Positions 1 to 6,761 of a stretch of 10,133 nucleotides of DNA are shown piece by piece (within the stretch, counting starts at the first letter, position 1; every line of letters begins with the position of its first letter). Source of the DNA: Phycisphaeraceae bacterium (GTDB lineage Bacteria > Planctomycetota > Phycisphaerae > Phycisphaerales > Phycisphaeraceae); NCBI GenBank assembly GCA_003552605.1, contig PUNN01000109.1:1-10133 (forward strand), given 5' to 3'. Position numbers and translations under genes: made by a program. Below the pieces are notes generated by a model. The model saw only the letters and a list, made by a program, of their open reading frames with translations. It did no database searches and was not told the origin of the DNA.

Positions 1-1
1 C

Positions 2-454
2 GAGTTCAACGAGGTGCAGACCGATGCGGAAGAAGGGCGGTTTCTGCTCACCGGCCCCCACGGTGATGCTCACCTGTTCGGGCAGGTGCTATGGCCGACC
101 GATCCGGCGTTTACCGATGGCATGGTGAACCGGGGCAGCGATTTCTTCTACGCCTTCGATGGGCGCAGCCGGTTTCAGGAGAATCGGTGGCTCGATGTCA
201 TCGGCGCCGATGGTGATGGCGACCTCCTCGTGCTGCTGATGGCCCTCGACGACCCCGATGTGTCGCTGAACGATCCGGCGACACTGCCGCAGATCAGCTA
301 CGAAGGCGAGGGGCTCGCCCAGACCATCCGCATCGGCGAGCAGCGGATCACGGTCGATGGCATGGCCATGGACTGGATCATCCCCGAGCCCGGGACCCTC
401 AGCGTGATAGGGCCAGCCGCCCTGCTGCTGCTTCGCCGGCGGCCTCGGCGCTGA
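2..454 (+). CDS. PEP-CTERM sorting-signal protein, 3' end only
   Basis: The reading frame is open to the left edge (E-F-N-E-V...), so the N-terminus and signal peptide lie outside the window; the GTG at 14 is probably an internal valine. About 150 residues remain. The last 23 form a classic PEP-CTERM tail: Pro-Glu-Pro, then GTLSVIGPAALLLL as a short hydrophobic segment, then RRRPRR before the stop. In known systems this tail directs an exported protein to the exosortase/PEP-CTERM machinery at the cell surface. The visible ectodomain is acidic and rich in Gly and Asp (for example GADGDGDLLVLL), as is usual for secreted proteins, but I recognise no enzymatic domain. No exosortase gene is visible. 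The function beyond surface targeting is unknown; the sorting signal itself is convincing. Confidence 0.8.
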   Translation, partial: EFNEVQTDAEEGRFLLTGPHGDAHLFGQVLWPTDPAFTDGMVNRGSDFFYAFDGRSRFQENRWLDVIGADGDGDLLVLLMALDDPDVSLNDPATLPQISYEGEGLAQTIRIGEQRITVDGMAMDWIIPEPGTLSVIGPAALLLLRRRPRR

Positions 455-1110
455 GTTTCTACATCTGTATTTGCGCCACCGGCGATCTTCTCTCATCCTG
501 CGGGCCGAACATGTCCCCGGCATCAAGATGGCACAGCCGCATCGCAGTGCAGATCGCTGCGCACCTGTAACACAACCCACTCATCGCCACCAAATTCCAT
601 AGGGAAGCTGCCCCGCTGAGTGTCACTGAGCGCCCAAAACCAGCCACCCATGGGCGCGTTCAAAACCAGCCACTCACAAACAGGGTCTGCCACGTAGGCT
701 GACCACCCCAATGTCGAGGCTTCCGGGACTTTCGTCTGCTCATTCCAACCCACCCTCGTGCGGCAATCCAAGCTGTCATGCCCCCGCCGGAAGCTGCGGC
801 AACCTCACGAGGTGCGCCCGGCCAAGGCCGTCGCGGATACCGCAGGCTGGATCCAGGGCCGGGACAACTCTGGTGGGTGAGGTCGGGGAGCGCCAATGAT
901 GGGGGTGGTCCGTGAGACGAACCCCGGGTCAGTGCTGCTCCCGCTGAGGTCAAAGCGTGGGAAGGCGGAGACTTGAGTTCCAGTGAGCCGGGGGAACGCG
1001 GAGAGGGCCGGTTGGCTGATAGCGGCGAAATGGCCGCGATGGCCGATGGCCCAGGATGCTGGAGGGCCCAGAGCCCCACGGGGACCGGCCCCCCCCGCAT
1101 CACGAAGGAG
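455..1110. other. Gene-poor stretch between PEP-CTERM gene and transposon remnants
   Basis: Several open frames exist on both strands, but they overlap each other, are rich in Pro, Arg, Ser and Gly as expected from GC-rich noncoding DNA, and show no domain I recognise. The only structure I can support is a pair of direct repeats and a small hairpin at 630-673, listed separately. The stretch may be decayed mobile-element DNA, because intact-looking transposase ends follow directly, but that is inference. Confidence 0.5.
630..673. repeat. 13-bp direct repeat pair with small hairpin
   Basis: CAAAACCAGCCAC occurs at 635-647 and again at 661-673, 26 bp apart start to start. The first copy sits inside a hairpin with arms GCGCCCA (630-636) and TGGGCGC (651-657). 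Closely spaced short direct repeats are typical of the ends of some insertion sequences (for example the multiple terminal repeats of IS21-type elements), which fits a region of transposon debris, but no matching partner end was found in the window. Confidence 0.4.
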
Positions 1111-1114
1111 AAAA

Positions 1115-1131
1115 GGGGACATTCTTATTTT
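1115..1131 (-). other. RAYT-associated 3' flank motif (GGGGACATTCTTATTTT)
   Basis: The plus strand reads GGGGACATTCTTATTTT; on the minus strand it lies 14 bp beyond the stop codon of the RAYT remnant at 1145. From memory, motifs of the GGGGACATTCT type often flank the 3' side of REP-associated tyrosine transposase genes in environmental bacteria. Its correct position and orientation here support the identification of the neighbouring fragment. It may mark an element boundary; that role is inferred. Confidence 0.4.
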
Positions 1132-1144
1132 CGTTGTCTTCGCC

Positions 1145-1315
1145 TCATGGCGCCGCCTTTCGGGGCCTGCCACGCGGGCGCAGTGTGGATTCGAGGCCCA
1201 GTCGTGTTGCCGTGGCGGCGGTCCACCTCTCACCGCCGAAAGGGGTGCCGCGCTGGACGCTGCGGCGGATGGCTGCGAGTTCGGCCTCGGATTCGACCCG
1301 GTACACCCGCTTAGT
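1145..1315 (-). pseudogene. REP-associated tyrosine transposase (RAYT, Y1_Tnp family), C-terminal remnant
   Basis: The minus-strand frame ending at a TGA (1145-1147) gives about 56 residues that look like the C-terminal tail of RAYT/TnpA-REP transposases: SEAELAAIRRSVQRGTPFG followed by a Trp and then RLGLESTLRPRGRPRK. This Arg-rich tail follows the HUH/Tyr catalytic domain in intact proteins of roughly 200-300 residues. Here the catalytic domain is missing. Upstream of about position 1315 the frame stays open to an ATG at 1372 but no longer resembles the family, because it becomes the antisense of another transposase fragment. The gene is therefore truncated and inactive. RAYTs process REP palindromes; a REP-like palindrome is present at 2065-2115. 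Confidence 0.7.
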
Positions 1316-1337
1316 GAGCCGCTCCCCATGCGCTGGG

Positions 1338-1685
1338 CGCGCCGAGGTCGAGCACCAGTTCCACACGGCCAATCAGAAACTGGGGCTGGGCGATTATGAA
1401 AGGCGGCGCTACGGCGGGCTGATCCGCCACCATATCCTGTGCATGCTGGTGATGCTGTTCGCCGCCGAGCAGCGGGCCCAACAGGTCGATTTTTTCCCTG
1501 AACTGACGGTGGAACAGGTTACTGAACTGGTGGATGCCATCGTCGCCGACTGGCTTGCCCACCGCCGCCGTCGCAAGCATGGCAGAGAAACCTTTCGCGA
1601 GTTCACCGTGAGGCGTCAGGCCTGCTACCAGGCGCCCAACCGCGCTGCCAAGCGGGCCCGCGGCGTGTTCGCCCAACGCGAATGA
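1338..1685 (+). pseudogene. IS701/IS4-like DDE transposase, C-terminal remnant
   Basis: From about 1338 the plus-strand frame reads VEHQFHTANQKLGLGDYE, then RRRYGGLIRHHILCMLVMLF. This matches the conserved C-terminal block of IS701/IS4-type transposases (pattern VExxFxxxKxExGLxxYExRxYxGxxRHxxL), where the Glu at 1350-1352 would be the last residue of the DDE catalytic triad. The usual tail follows, with a basic segment (HRRRRKHGRETFREFTV) and a stop at 1683-1685. The N-terminal two thirds, including both catalytic Asp residues, are absent: in-frame sequence before about 1338 is unrelated and reads antisense through the RAYT fragment. This is a dead fragment. The family-level call is from memory of motifs; IS701 versus another IS4-related group is uncertain. 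Confidence 0.65.
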
Positions 1686-2271
1686 ACCCTGCATGGCCCA
1701 CAAGCCCGGCTCACGGCCGGCCCAGCACCGCGCCGGGAGATGGCCCATGCGCCCCATCCTCCTCGTGCGTCCGCCCCCATGCCCCCAGCAGCATGCTGCC
1801 CGGCGCATCAAGCCCCCGCCACGCCGCCAGCCGGCCCGGAGCCACGCCAAGAGGGGCCAACCCCTTCCCCCGGAAACGAGGGGATGGCTTCATGCCCCTT
1901 CCCAATGCCGTCGGCCCGCGTTTTATCAGCTCCCCGGGGGAACAGGACTCAACCGGCGATTTGCGCTGTCCAGTTAATCGGCAACCCGACAACCACACCC
2001 CGCCTCTCCGCCTCCGATTTAAACTACAGTAAGAGCGGTGGGGTGCGATCTGTGGGGGGGGCAATGGTGGGCTGAAGCCCGCCAGCATCGGCGAGGGGTC
2101 TGCTGAAGCCCACCAAACAGGACCTGCAACCGCTTCAACGAGGTCACGGGCGCAGTGGCCGCCCATGCGAGCAGGAGTCACACCCGCTATTGTTCATTGG
2201 CAGGTGTCCGCCTCGGTACGGACCCCTCAAGCCGTCCACCGCCGGTTCACCCATACACGATCCATGGACGC
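1686..2271. other. Intergenic leader region upstream of the ether-lipid operon
   Basis: There is no convincing gene here. Open frames are Pro/Arg/Ser-rich low-complexity translations on both strands. Small GC hairpins occur at 1851-1866 (GAGGGG, loop CCAA, CCCCTT) and 1879-1899 (AGGGGATG, loop GCTT, CATGCCCCT with one bulge); either could terminate transcription from the left, though neither has a T run. AT-richer DNA around 2018-2036 (GATTTAAACTACAGTAAG) is the likeliest place for an operon promoter, giving a leader of roughly 230 bases, but no clean -35/-10 pair is visible. The REP-like palindrome at 2065-2115 lies inside this leader. Confidence 0.4.
2065..2115. repeat. REP-like palindrome with competing second arm
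   Basis: TGGTGGGCTGAAGCCCGCCA at 2065-2084 is a near-perfect palindrome (TGGTGGGC, loop TGAA, GCCCGCCA, with one G:T wobble). A second half-copy, GCTGAAGCCCACCA, lies at 2102-2115, and its AGCCCACCA (2107-2115) is an exact 9-bp complement of TGGTGGGCT (2065-2073). The left arm can therefore pair with either right arm. The element resembles REP/BIME repeats, which fits the RAYT remnant about 750 bp upstream; alternatively it is leader RNA structure of the operon that starts at 2272. Confidence 0.45.
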
Positions 2272-4848
2272 ATGATCCGCGACTACTACCGCCACAGCAC
2301 GATCCTCCTCACCGGCGCCACCGGCCTGCTGGGCAAGGTTGTTCTCGAAACGATCCTCCGGAATCTGCCCGAGGTACACCGCATCTATCTGCTGATCCGG
2401 GAACGGTCGGATGAAACCGCCGGGCCGCAGGCCGCCTCCGTGTCGCTCTGGAAGGAGATCATCGAATCGACCGCGTTCGATGAACTGCGGCAGCGCCATG
2501 GCGATGATTTCGATGCCTTCATCGCCCGGCGCCTCGAGGCGGTGGCCGGAGACCTCGCCCAGCCCGGGCTCGGGATGGAGCCGCGGGTCTATCGCCGGGT
2601 TCAGCAGGAAGTCGACATCATCATCAACAGTGGGGCATTGGCCGTCTTCGATGCCCCCGTGGATCAGGCGCTCGAGATCAACACGCTCGGGCCACAGCGC
2701 ATCGCCGAGTTCGCCCGCGGCTGCCGCAAGCGGCCTTTCATCGCCCACGTGTCAACCTGCTACGTCAACAATGGGGCCGGTCCCATCTTCGAGACCCCGC
2801 TCGACCCCGAGCACTTGCCCCCCCGCCGTGCGGGCCGTGCCGGCTTCGACGTCGAACAGGAGGTCGCAGCGCTTCGCACCCGCATCGACCGCATCCGCAA
2901 CGGTGAGACGGAGCCGCCCCTGAGCCGGCTTGTGGGGCTGTGGGGCAGCATCACCCACCGCGCGGCGACGGCGCCGGCGGGCAACGGGGTGGGGCAGGAA
3001 TCGGAGCAGGCGCAGGTGCAACACCGCCTGGTGCAGGAAGGATTGTGCTGGGCCCACCGCCGCGGGTGGACCGACACCTACACCTTCACCAAGGCGATGG
3101 GGGAGTTGCTGTTCGATCGGCACCGCGGCAGCTTGCCCGGGTTGATCCTTCGCCCATCGATCATCGAAAGCTCGCTGTCCACACCCGCACCGGGATGGAT
3201 CGATGGGTTCCGCATGGCCGACCCGTTGATCGTGGGGTTTGCCCGGCATCAGCTTTTCGAGTTTCCCGGCAATCCCGAGGCCGTGCTGGACATGGTCCCG
3301 GCTGACCTGGTGGCCAATGCCCTGTTGGCAGCCATCCCGTGGACTCACCGCGGCGGAGGCGGGCCTGTTTACCATGTGGCCTCGGGGATGGACAACCCCC
3401 TCACGCTGAAGCAGTTTCACCGTTATCTGGTGGAATACTTCCGCAAGTGGCCGCTTCGGCGCGGCAGCAACGGCAAGGCGCTGCCCGATCTGACCTTTCC
3501 GGAGCCCGAGCGCTTCTTGCGCGAGATCGATTACCGCTACCTCCTTCCGCTGCGGCTGAAGCAATGGCTGTATGCGCCGTTGAAGCGAACGCGGTGGGGT
3601 CATGGGCGCTACGCCCAGCTTTGCTCCCGCCGCGCGCGCCTGGAACGACTGCGCCACACGGCCGCGATCTACGGGCCCTACGCGGCGAGTCGGTCCCGCT
3701 ACCTCACCTTCAACCTTCGCGCCCTCGGTGGCAGCATGGCAGCGGGCGAGCGTCAGCACTTTCCCTGCGACATCCGCAACCTCGACTGGCAGCGTTACGT
3801 GCAGCAGATACACCTGCCGGGCATTGAGCGCTACCTGCTTCGCATGCCGCGGCGCTTGCGCGAGCGCTCGCAGCCGGTCGATCATGGCCCGGGTCCTGAG
3901 GAGGTGGGCCGATCCACCATCGCCGCCGCCTCGTCGCAGCCCGGCAGAGGTGGTCAGGCGGCGGAGGCGCTGGCTGAGCAATGCCGCCGCTCGGAGCGAA
4001 CGCTGACCCGTTCCCACGATGCTCGGACGATGGCCGAACCGGCGGTGGCGGTCGATGAGCCGATCGCGGCCTCCCTCCCGGATGGGATGATGGCCAAGTG
4101 GCCCAAGGCCGAGAAGCTGCTCTCGGCCACGCGAGTGGATCCCAACCAACAGGTCTGCACCTGGGCCAGCACCGGCGCAAGCAGGTTCACGCAGCGAATG
4201 AGCCTGAGTGTCATTCGCACGATTGCCAAGCGCCGGCTCGAGCTGGATGTGAGTGACAGTCACCATGTGCCGGCCCGAAGCGCCTTCATTCTGGCATCGA
4301 ACCACACCAGCCACATCGACACCGGCGTTCTGCTAGCCGCCCTTGGCCCCGCTGCGGGCAACGTGCATCCGACGGCGGCGGCGGACTATTGGTTCCGCAG
4401 CCGGCTGGTGCGCTGGGTGCTTCATGCCACCCTCGGGGCCATTCCCTTTGCCCGACACAGCCGCAATGTGCCCCGGGCGCTCGCCCGGCTGGCCGAGGCG
4501 CTGCGTCAGGGTCGGTCGCTGATCTTCTATCCGGAAGGCTCCCGCAGCCCTACCGGACAGATGCGGCCATTTAAGAGCACCGTTGGCCTGCTGGCGCTGG
4601 CCGCAGGGGTTCCTGTGGTACCGGCCCACATCAGCGGGGCGTATGAAGCGCTGCCCAAGGGCCATCGGTGGATGCGCCAACATCCGGTCAAGGTGCGCTT
4701 CGGGGCGCCCACCTCGATCGAGCCTTACCTGGCGCAACTCGGCCTTCAAAGCGCCGCGCACGTGGCCGGGCAGATTGCGAGTGACATCGAACTCGCCGTG
4801 GCTGCCCTCAAGCCATCCTCACCCGATGGGCCGGAGAATGAAGGATGA
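2272..4848 (+). CDS. Fatty acyl-CoA/ACP reductase fused to PlsC-type acyltransferase
   Basis: The 858-residue product joins two enzymes. Residues 1-520 form an alcohol-forming fatty acyl reductase (NAD_binding_4/Male-sterility family): NADP-binding TGATGLLG (14-21), the HVSTCYVN segment (159-166), catalytic YxxxK (Tyr270, Lys274 in TYTFTK) and LRPSIIESS (293-301). The family reduces acyl thioesters to fatty alcohols. Residues 520-640 are a poorly conserved linker. Residues 640-850 form a PlsC/LPAT domain: NHTSHID (His678, Asp683; the HX4D motif), FYPEGSRS (752-759) and PVVPAHISGAY (781-791). The ATG at 2272 is preferred because MIRDYYRHSTILLTGATG matches usual FAR starts; the frame extends to a GTG at 2155 but that extension is unconserved-looking. 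No strong ribosome site is seen. The stop overlaps the next start (ATGA). Inferred role: supply of both fatty alcohol and acyl-DHAP for ether-lipid synthesis; the acyltransferase could instead acylate sn-2 of alkyl-glycerol-3-phosphate. Confidence 0.88.
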   Translation: MIRDYYRHSTILLTGATGLLGKVVLETILRNLPEVHRIYLLIRERSDETAGPQAASVSLWKEIIESTAFDELRQRHGDDFDAFIARRLEAVAGDLAQPGLGMEPRVYRRVQQEVDIIINSGALAVFDAPVDQALEINTLGPQRIAEFARGCRKRPFIAHVSTCYVNNGAGPIFETPLDPEHLPPRRAGRAGFDVEQEVAALRTRIDRIRNGETEPPLSRLVGLWGSITHRAATAPAGNGVGQESEQAQVQHRLVQEGLCWAHRRGWTDTYTFTKAMGELLFDRHRGSLPGLILRPSIIESSLSTPAPGWIDGFRMADPLIVGFARHQLFEFPGNPEAVLDMVPADLVANALLAAIPWTHRGGGGPVYHVASGMDNPLTLKQFHRYLVEYFRKWPLRRGSNGKALPDLTFPEPERFLREIDYRYLLPLRLKQWLYAPLKRTRWGHGRYAQLCSRRARLERLRHTAAIYGPYAASRSRYLTFNLRALGGSMAAGERQHFPCDIRNLDWQRYVQQIHLPGIERYLLRMPRRLRERSQPVDHGPGPEEVGRSTIAAASSQPGRGGQAAEALAEQCRRSERTLTRSHDARTMAEPAVAVDEPIAASLPDGMMAKWPKAEKLLSATRVDPNQQVCTWASTGASRFTQRMSLSVIRTIAKRRLELDVSDSHHVPARSAFILASNHTSHIDTGVLLAALGPAAGNVHPTAAADYWFRSRLVRWVLHATLGAIPFARHSRNVPRALARLAEALRQGRSLIFYPEGSRSPTGQMRPFKSTVGLLALAAGVPVVPAHISGAYEALPKGHRWMRQHPVKVRFGAPTSIEPYLAQLGLQSAAHVAGQIASDIELAVAALKPSSPDGPENEG

Positions 4849-6761
4849 ACTCGCTGATCATGGCCTTGGCGAAAGGAACGTTGGCGATGGGGCTATTCAA
4901 ACGCGGCGGTGGCCATAGGCTGGCCTACAAGCCCGGCGCTGACGATGACCGAAGCTACGATCCGGCCCCGGGCAACCGCTATGCCCACCTGTGGGGGTAT
5001 GAAGACACGCACTTCGAGTTCTGTGGCCCGCGCCTGGTGCGCATCACCGGCAGCCGCTACCCCCTGGCCGGATACGAGTTGCCCCGGTTCGTTCCCTACG
5101 TCGAACAGATGGTCGGGCTTACCATTGAACCGGAGCAGATGACCGAGCCCGTGCCGCCGCCGCCCCTTGCCGAGCCGGTGCGCAACGAGGCGTTCATGGC
5201 CGAGTTGAATGAGCATTTCCAACCGCAGCAGATGGCCGCCGAGGACCAGCCCCGGCTCATCCACAGCCACGGCCAACTCAGTGTCGATGAAATCTACCGC
5301 ATCATCCGCGGCACCATCCCCAAGCGCACCGTGGACCTGGTGGTCTATCCGCATGATGAGCAGCAGGTGGTGGCGCTGGTGGAGGCGGCCAACCGTCACG
5401 ATGTGGTGCTGATCCCCTACGGGGGCGGGACGAACGTCTCGGGGGCACTGCAATGCCCGTGTGATGAGCCTCGGATGATCGTCTCGATCGACATGCAGCG
5501 GATGGATCGAGTGCTCGAGCTCAACCGCGAGAACAACTGGGCGGTGGTCCAAGCCGGCATCACCGGCAAGCAACTCGAGCGACAGCTCGGGGCCGAGGGC
5601 CTGACAAGCGGGCACATTCCCGACAGCATCGAGCTTTCCACGTTGGGCGGGTGGATCGCCACCTATGCCAGCGGCATGAAGAAGAACCGCTACGGCAACA
5701 TCGAGGACATCGTGCTCGAAGCAGTGCTGGTGACCCCGCGTGGGCAGGTGCGCAGCACACCCATCAACCCGCGCAGCTCGATGGGTGTGCGGGCCGGGGC
5801 GCTGGCCTTCGGCAGCGAAGGCAGTCTCGGGATCATCACCCGTGCAGTGGTGGCGGTGCGGCCGCTGCCCGAGGTGCGGCGGTACGGCTCATTCATCTTT
5901 CCCGATTTCGCTTCCGGTGTCCGCTTTCTGCGCGCTGCCCAGGAATCAGGGATGCGCCCGGCGAGTCTGCGGCTGACCAACAACACGGAGTTCCGACTCG
6001 GCCACGCCCTGACGCCGCGGCCGACACGCCGGCAGGCGCTGCTTGCCTGGCTCAAGCGCTACTACCTCTTCAACATCAGGCGCTTCGACATCGAGCGCCT
6101 GGTCGCCGCCACCGCGGTGATCGAGGGCAGCCCCGCCGAGGTCAGGCAGCAGGAGCAGACGTTGCGGCGGCTGGCGCGCTCCGTGGGGGGCCTCAGCGGT
6201 GGGGCCGAGGGCGGCCGCCGCGGTTATCAGGCGACCTTTGCCATCGCCTATATTCGCGACTTCCTCAACAAGCTCGGCATCCTCGGTGAGACCTTCGAAA
6301 CTTCGGTGCCGTGGGACCGCATCGAGCCAGTGACCAGCGCCGTAGCGCAGGAACTTCCCGAGTTGTGCCGTGCCCACGCTGTGGAGGGCCGGCCGTATCT
6401 GTCCTACCGCATTTCTCAGATCTACCCGGCGGGCGTATGCATCTACTTCACCATGGGTTTCAGTGGCCGCGGGCTGGATGAACCTGAGCAGACCTACCAA
6501 CGGATCGAGCATCGTCTGCGCGAGGTCATCCTCGAGCAGGGTGGCTCTCTGTCACATCACCACGGTGTGGGAAAGATCCGTCGGCCGTTCATTCCGCGTT
6601 CCCATTCCCCGAGTGCCATCGAGGCCGTTGGCGCGGTGAAGCGCACGCTTGATCCCAACAATGTCTTCGCCGCGGGGAACAACATCTTCGGCTGCGTGGA
6701 GGTAGCCAAAGCCGATGACCTCGGAGAAGCGGTAAAAACGGATGTGGGAGAGCGTTCGTGA
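4845..6761 (+). CDS. Alkyl-dihydroxyacetonephosphate synthase (AGPS-type FAD enzyme)
   Basis: The 638-residue product belongs to the VAO/PCMH flavoprotein family and specifically resembles eukaryotic AGPS, which replaces the acyl group of acyl-DHAP with a fatty alcohol to form the ether bond. Seen: an AGPS-like N-terminal block, LWGYEDTHFEF (49-59) and ITGSRYPLAGYELPRF (67-82); FAD-binding PYGGGTNVSG (191-200); AGITGKQLERQL (237-248); GGWIATYASGMKKNRYGNIE (268-287); GSEGSLGIITRA (323-334); RGYQATFAIAYIRD (459-472); GETFETSVPWDR (481-492); CIYF with Tyr534; and HHHGVGK (571-577), matching the catalytic Tyr and His-rich motifs of AGPS. The C-terminal DPNNVF is also typical. No peroxisomal targeting signal is expected or seen. 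The start overlaps the previous stop (ATGA), with GGAG at 4833-4836 as ribosome site; the stop overlaps the next start (GTGA). Alternative: a generic FAD-linked oxidase such as a lactate dehydrogenase, made unlikely by the AGPS-specific blocks. Confidence 0.9.
   Translation: MNSLIMALAKGTLAMGLFKRGGGHRLAYKPGADDDRSYDPAPGNRYAHLWGYEDTHFEFCGPRLVRITGSRYPLAGYELPRFVPYVEQMVGLTIEPEQMTEPVPPPPLAEPVRNEAFMAELNEHFQPQQMAAEDQPRLIHSHGQLSVDEIYRIIRGTIPKRTVDLVVYPHDEQQVVALVEAANRHDVVLIPYGGGTNVSGALQCPCDEPRMIVSIDMQRMDRVLELNRENNWAVVQAGITGKQLERQLGAEGLTSGHIPDSIELSTLGGWIATYASGMKKNRYGNIEDIVLEAVLVTPRGQVRSTPINPRSSMGVRAGALAFGSEGSLGIITRAVVAVRPLPEVRRYGSFIFPDFASGVRFLRAAQESGMRPASLRLTNNTEFRLGHALTPRPTRRQALLAWLKRYYLFNIRRFDIERLVAATAVIEGSPAEVRQQEQTLRRLARSVGGLSGGAEGGRRGYQATFAIAYIRDFLNKLGILGETFETSVPWDRIEPVTSAVAQELPELCRAHAVEGRPYLSYRISQIYPAGVCIYFTMGFSGRGLDEPEQTYQRIEHRLREVILEQGGSLSHHHGVGKIRRPFIPRSHSPSAIEAVGAVKRTLDPNNVFAAGNNIFGCVEVAKADDLGEAVKTDVGERS
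6746..6750 (+). promoter_or_regulatory. Ribosome binding site supporting a GTG start for the SDR gene
   Basis: GGGAG lies 7 bases before the GTG at 6758, within the end of the AGPS gene. It supports the overlapping GTG as the true start rather than a later ATG, and suggests translational coupling between the two genes. Confidence 0.55.

Noticed and set aside
660..1329. Overlapping minus-strand open frames of 147 and 174 residues
   Set aside because: They are Pro/Ser/Arg-rich, overlap in different frames, show no motif, and one runs into the RAYT remnant in a wrong frame.
1056..1337. N-terminal part of the 209-residue frame as real transposase sequence
   Set aside because: This part is antisense to the RAYT tail and does not resemble DDE transposases; only the section after about 1338 does.
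2155..2271. N-terminal extension of the FAR-PlsC protein from a GTG at 2155
   Set aside because: The 39 extra residues are low in resemblance to the family and no ribosome site was seen; the ATG at 2272 places the Rossmann motif at the usual distance from the start.
2752..4314. 520-residue open frame on the minus strand inside the FAR-PlsC gene
   Set aside because: It is a shadow of a GC-rich coding gene: it is antisense to a protein with complete catalytic motifs and has no recognisable domain.
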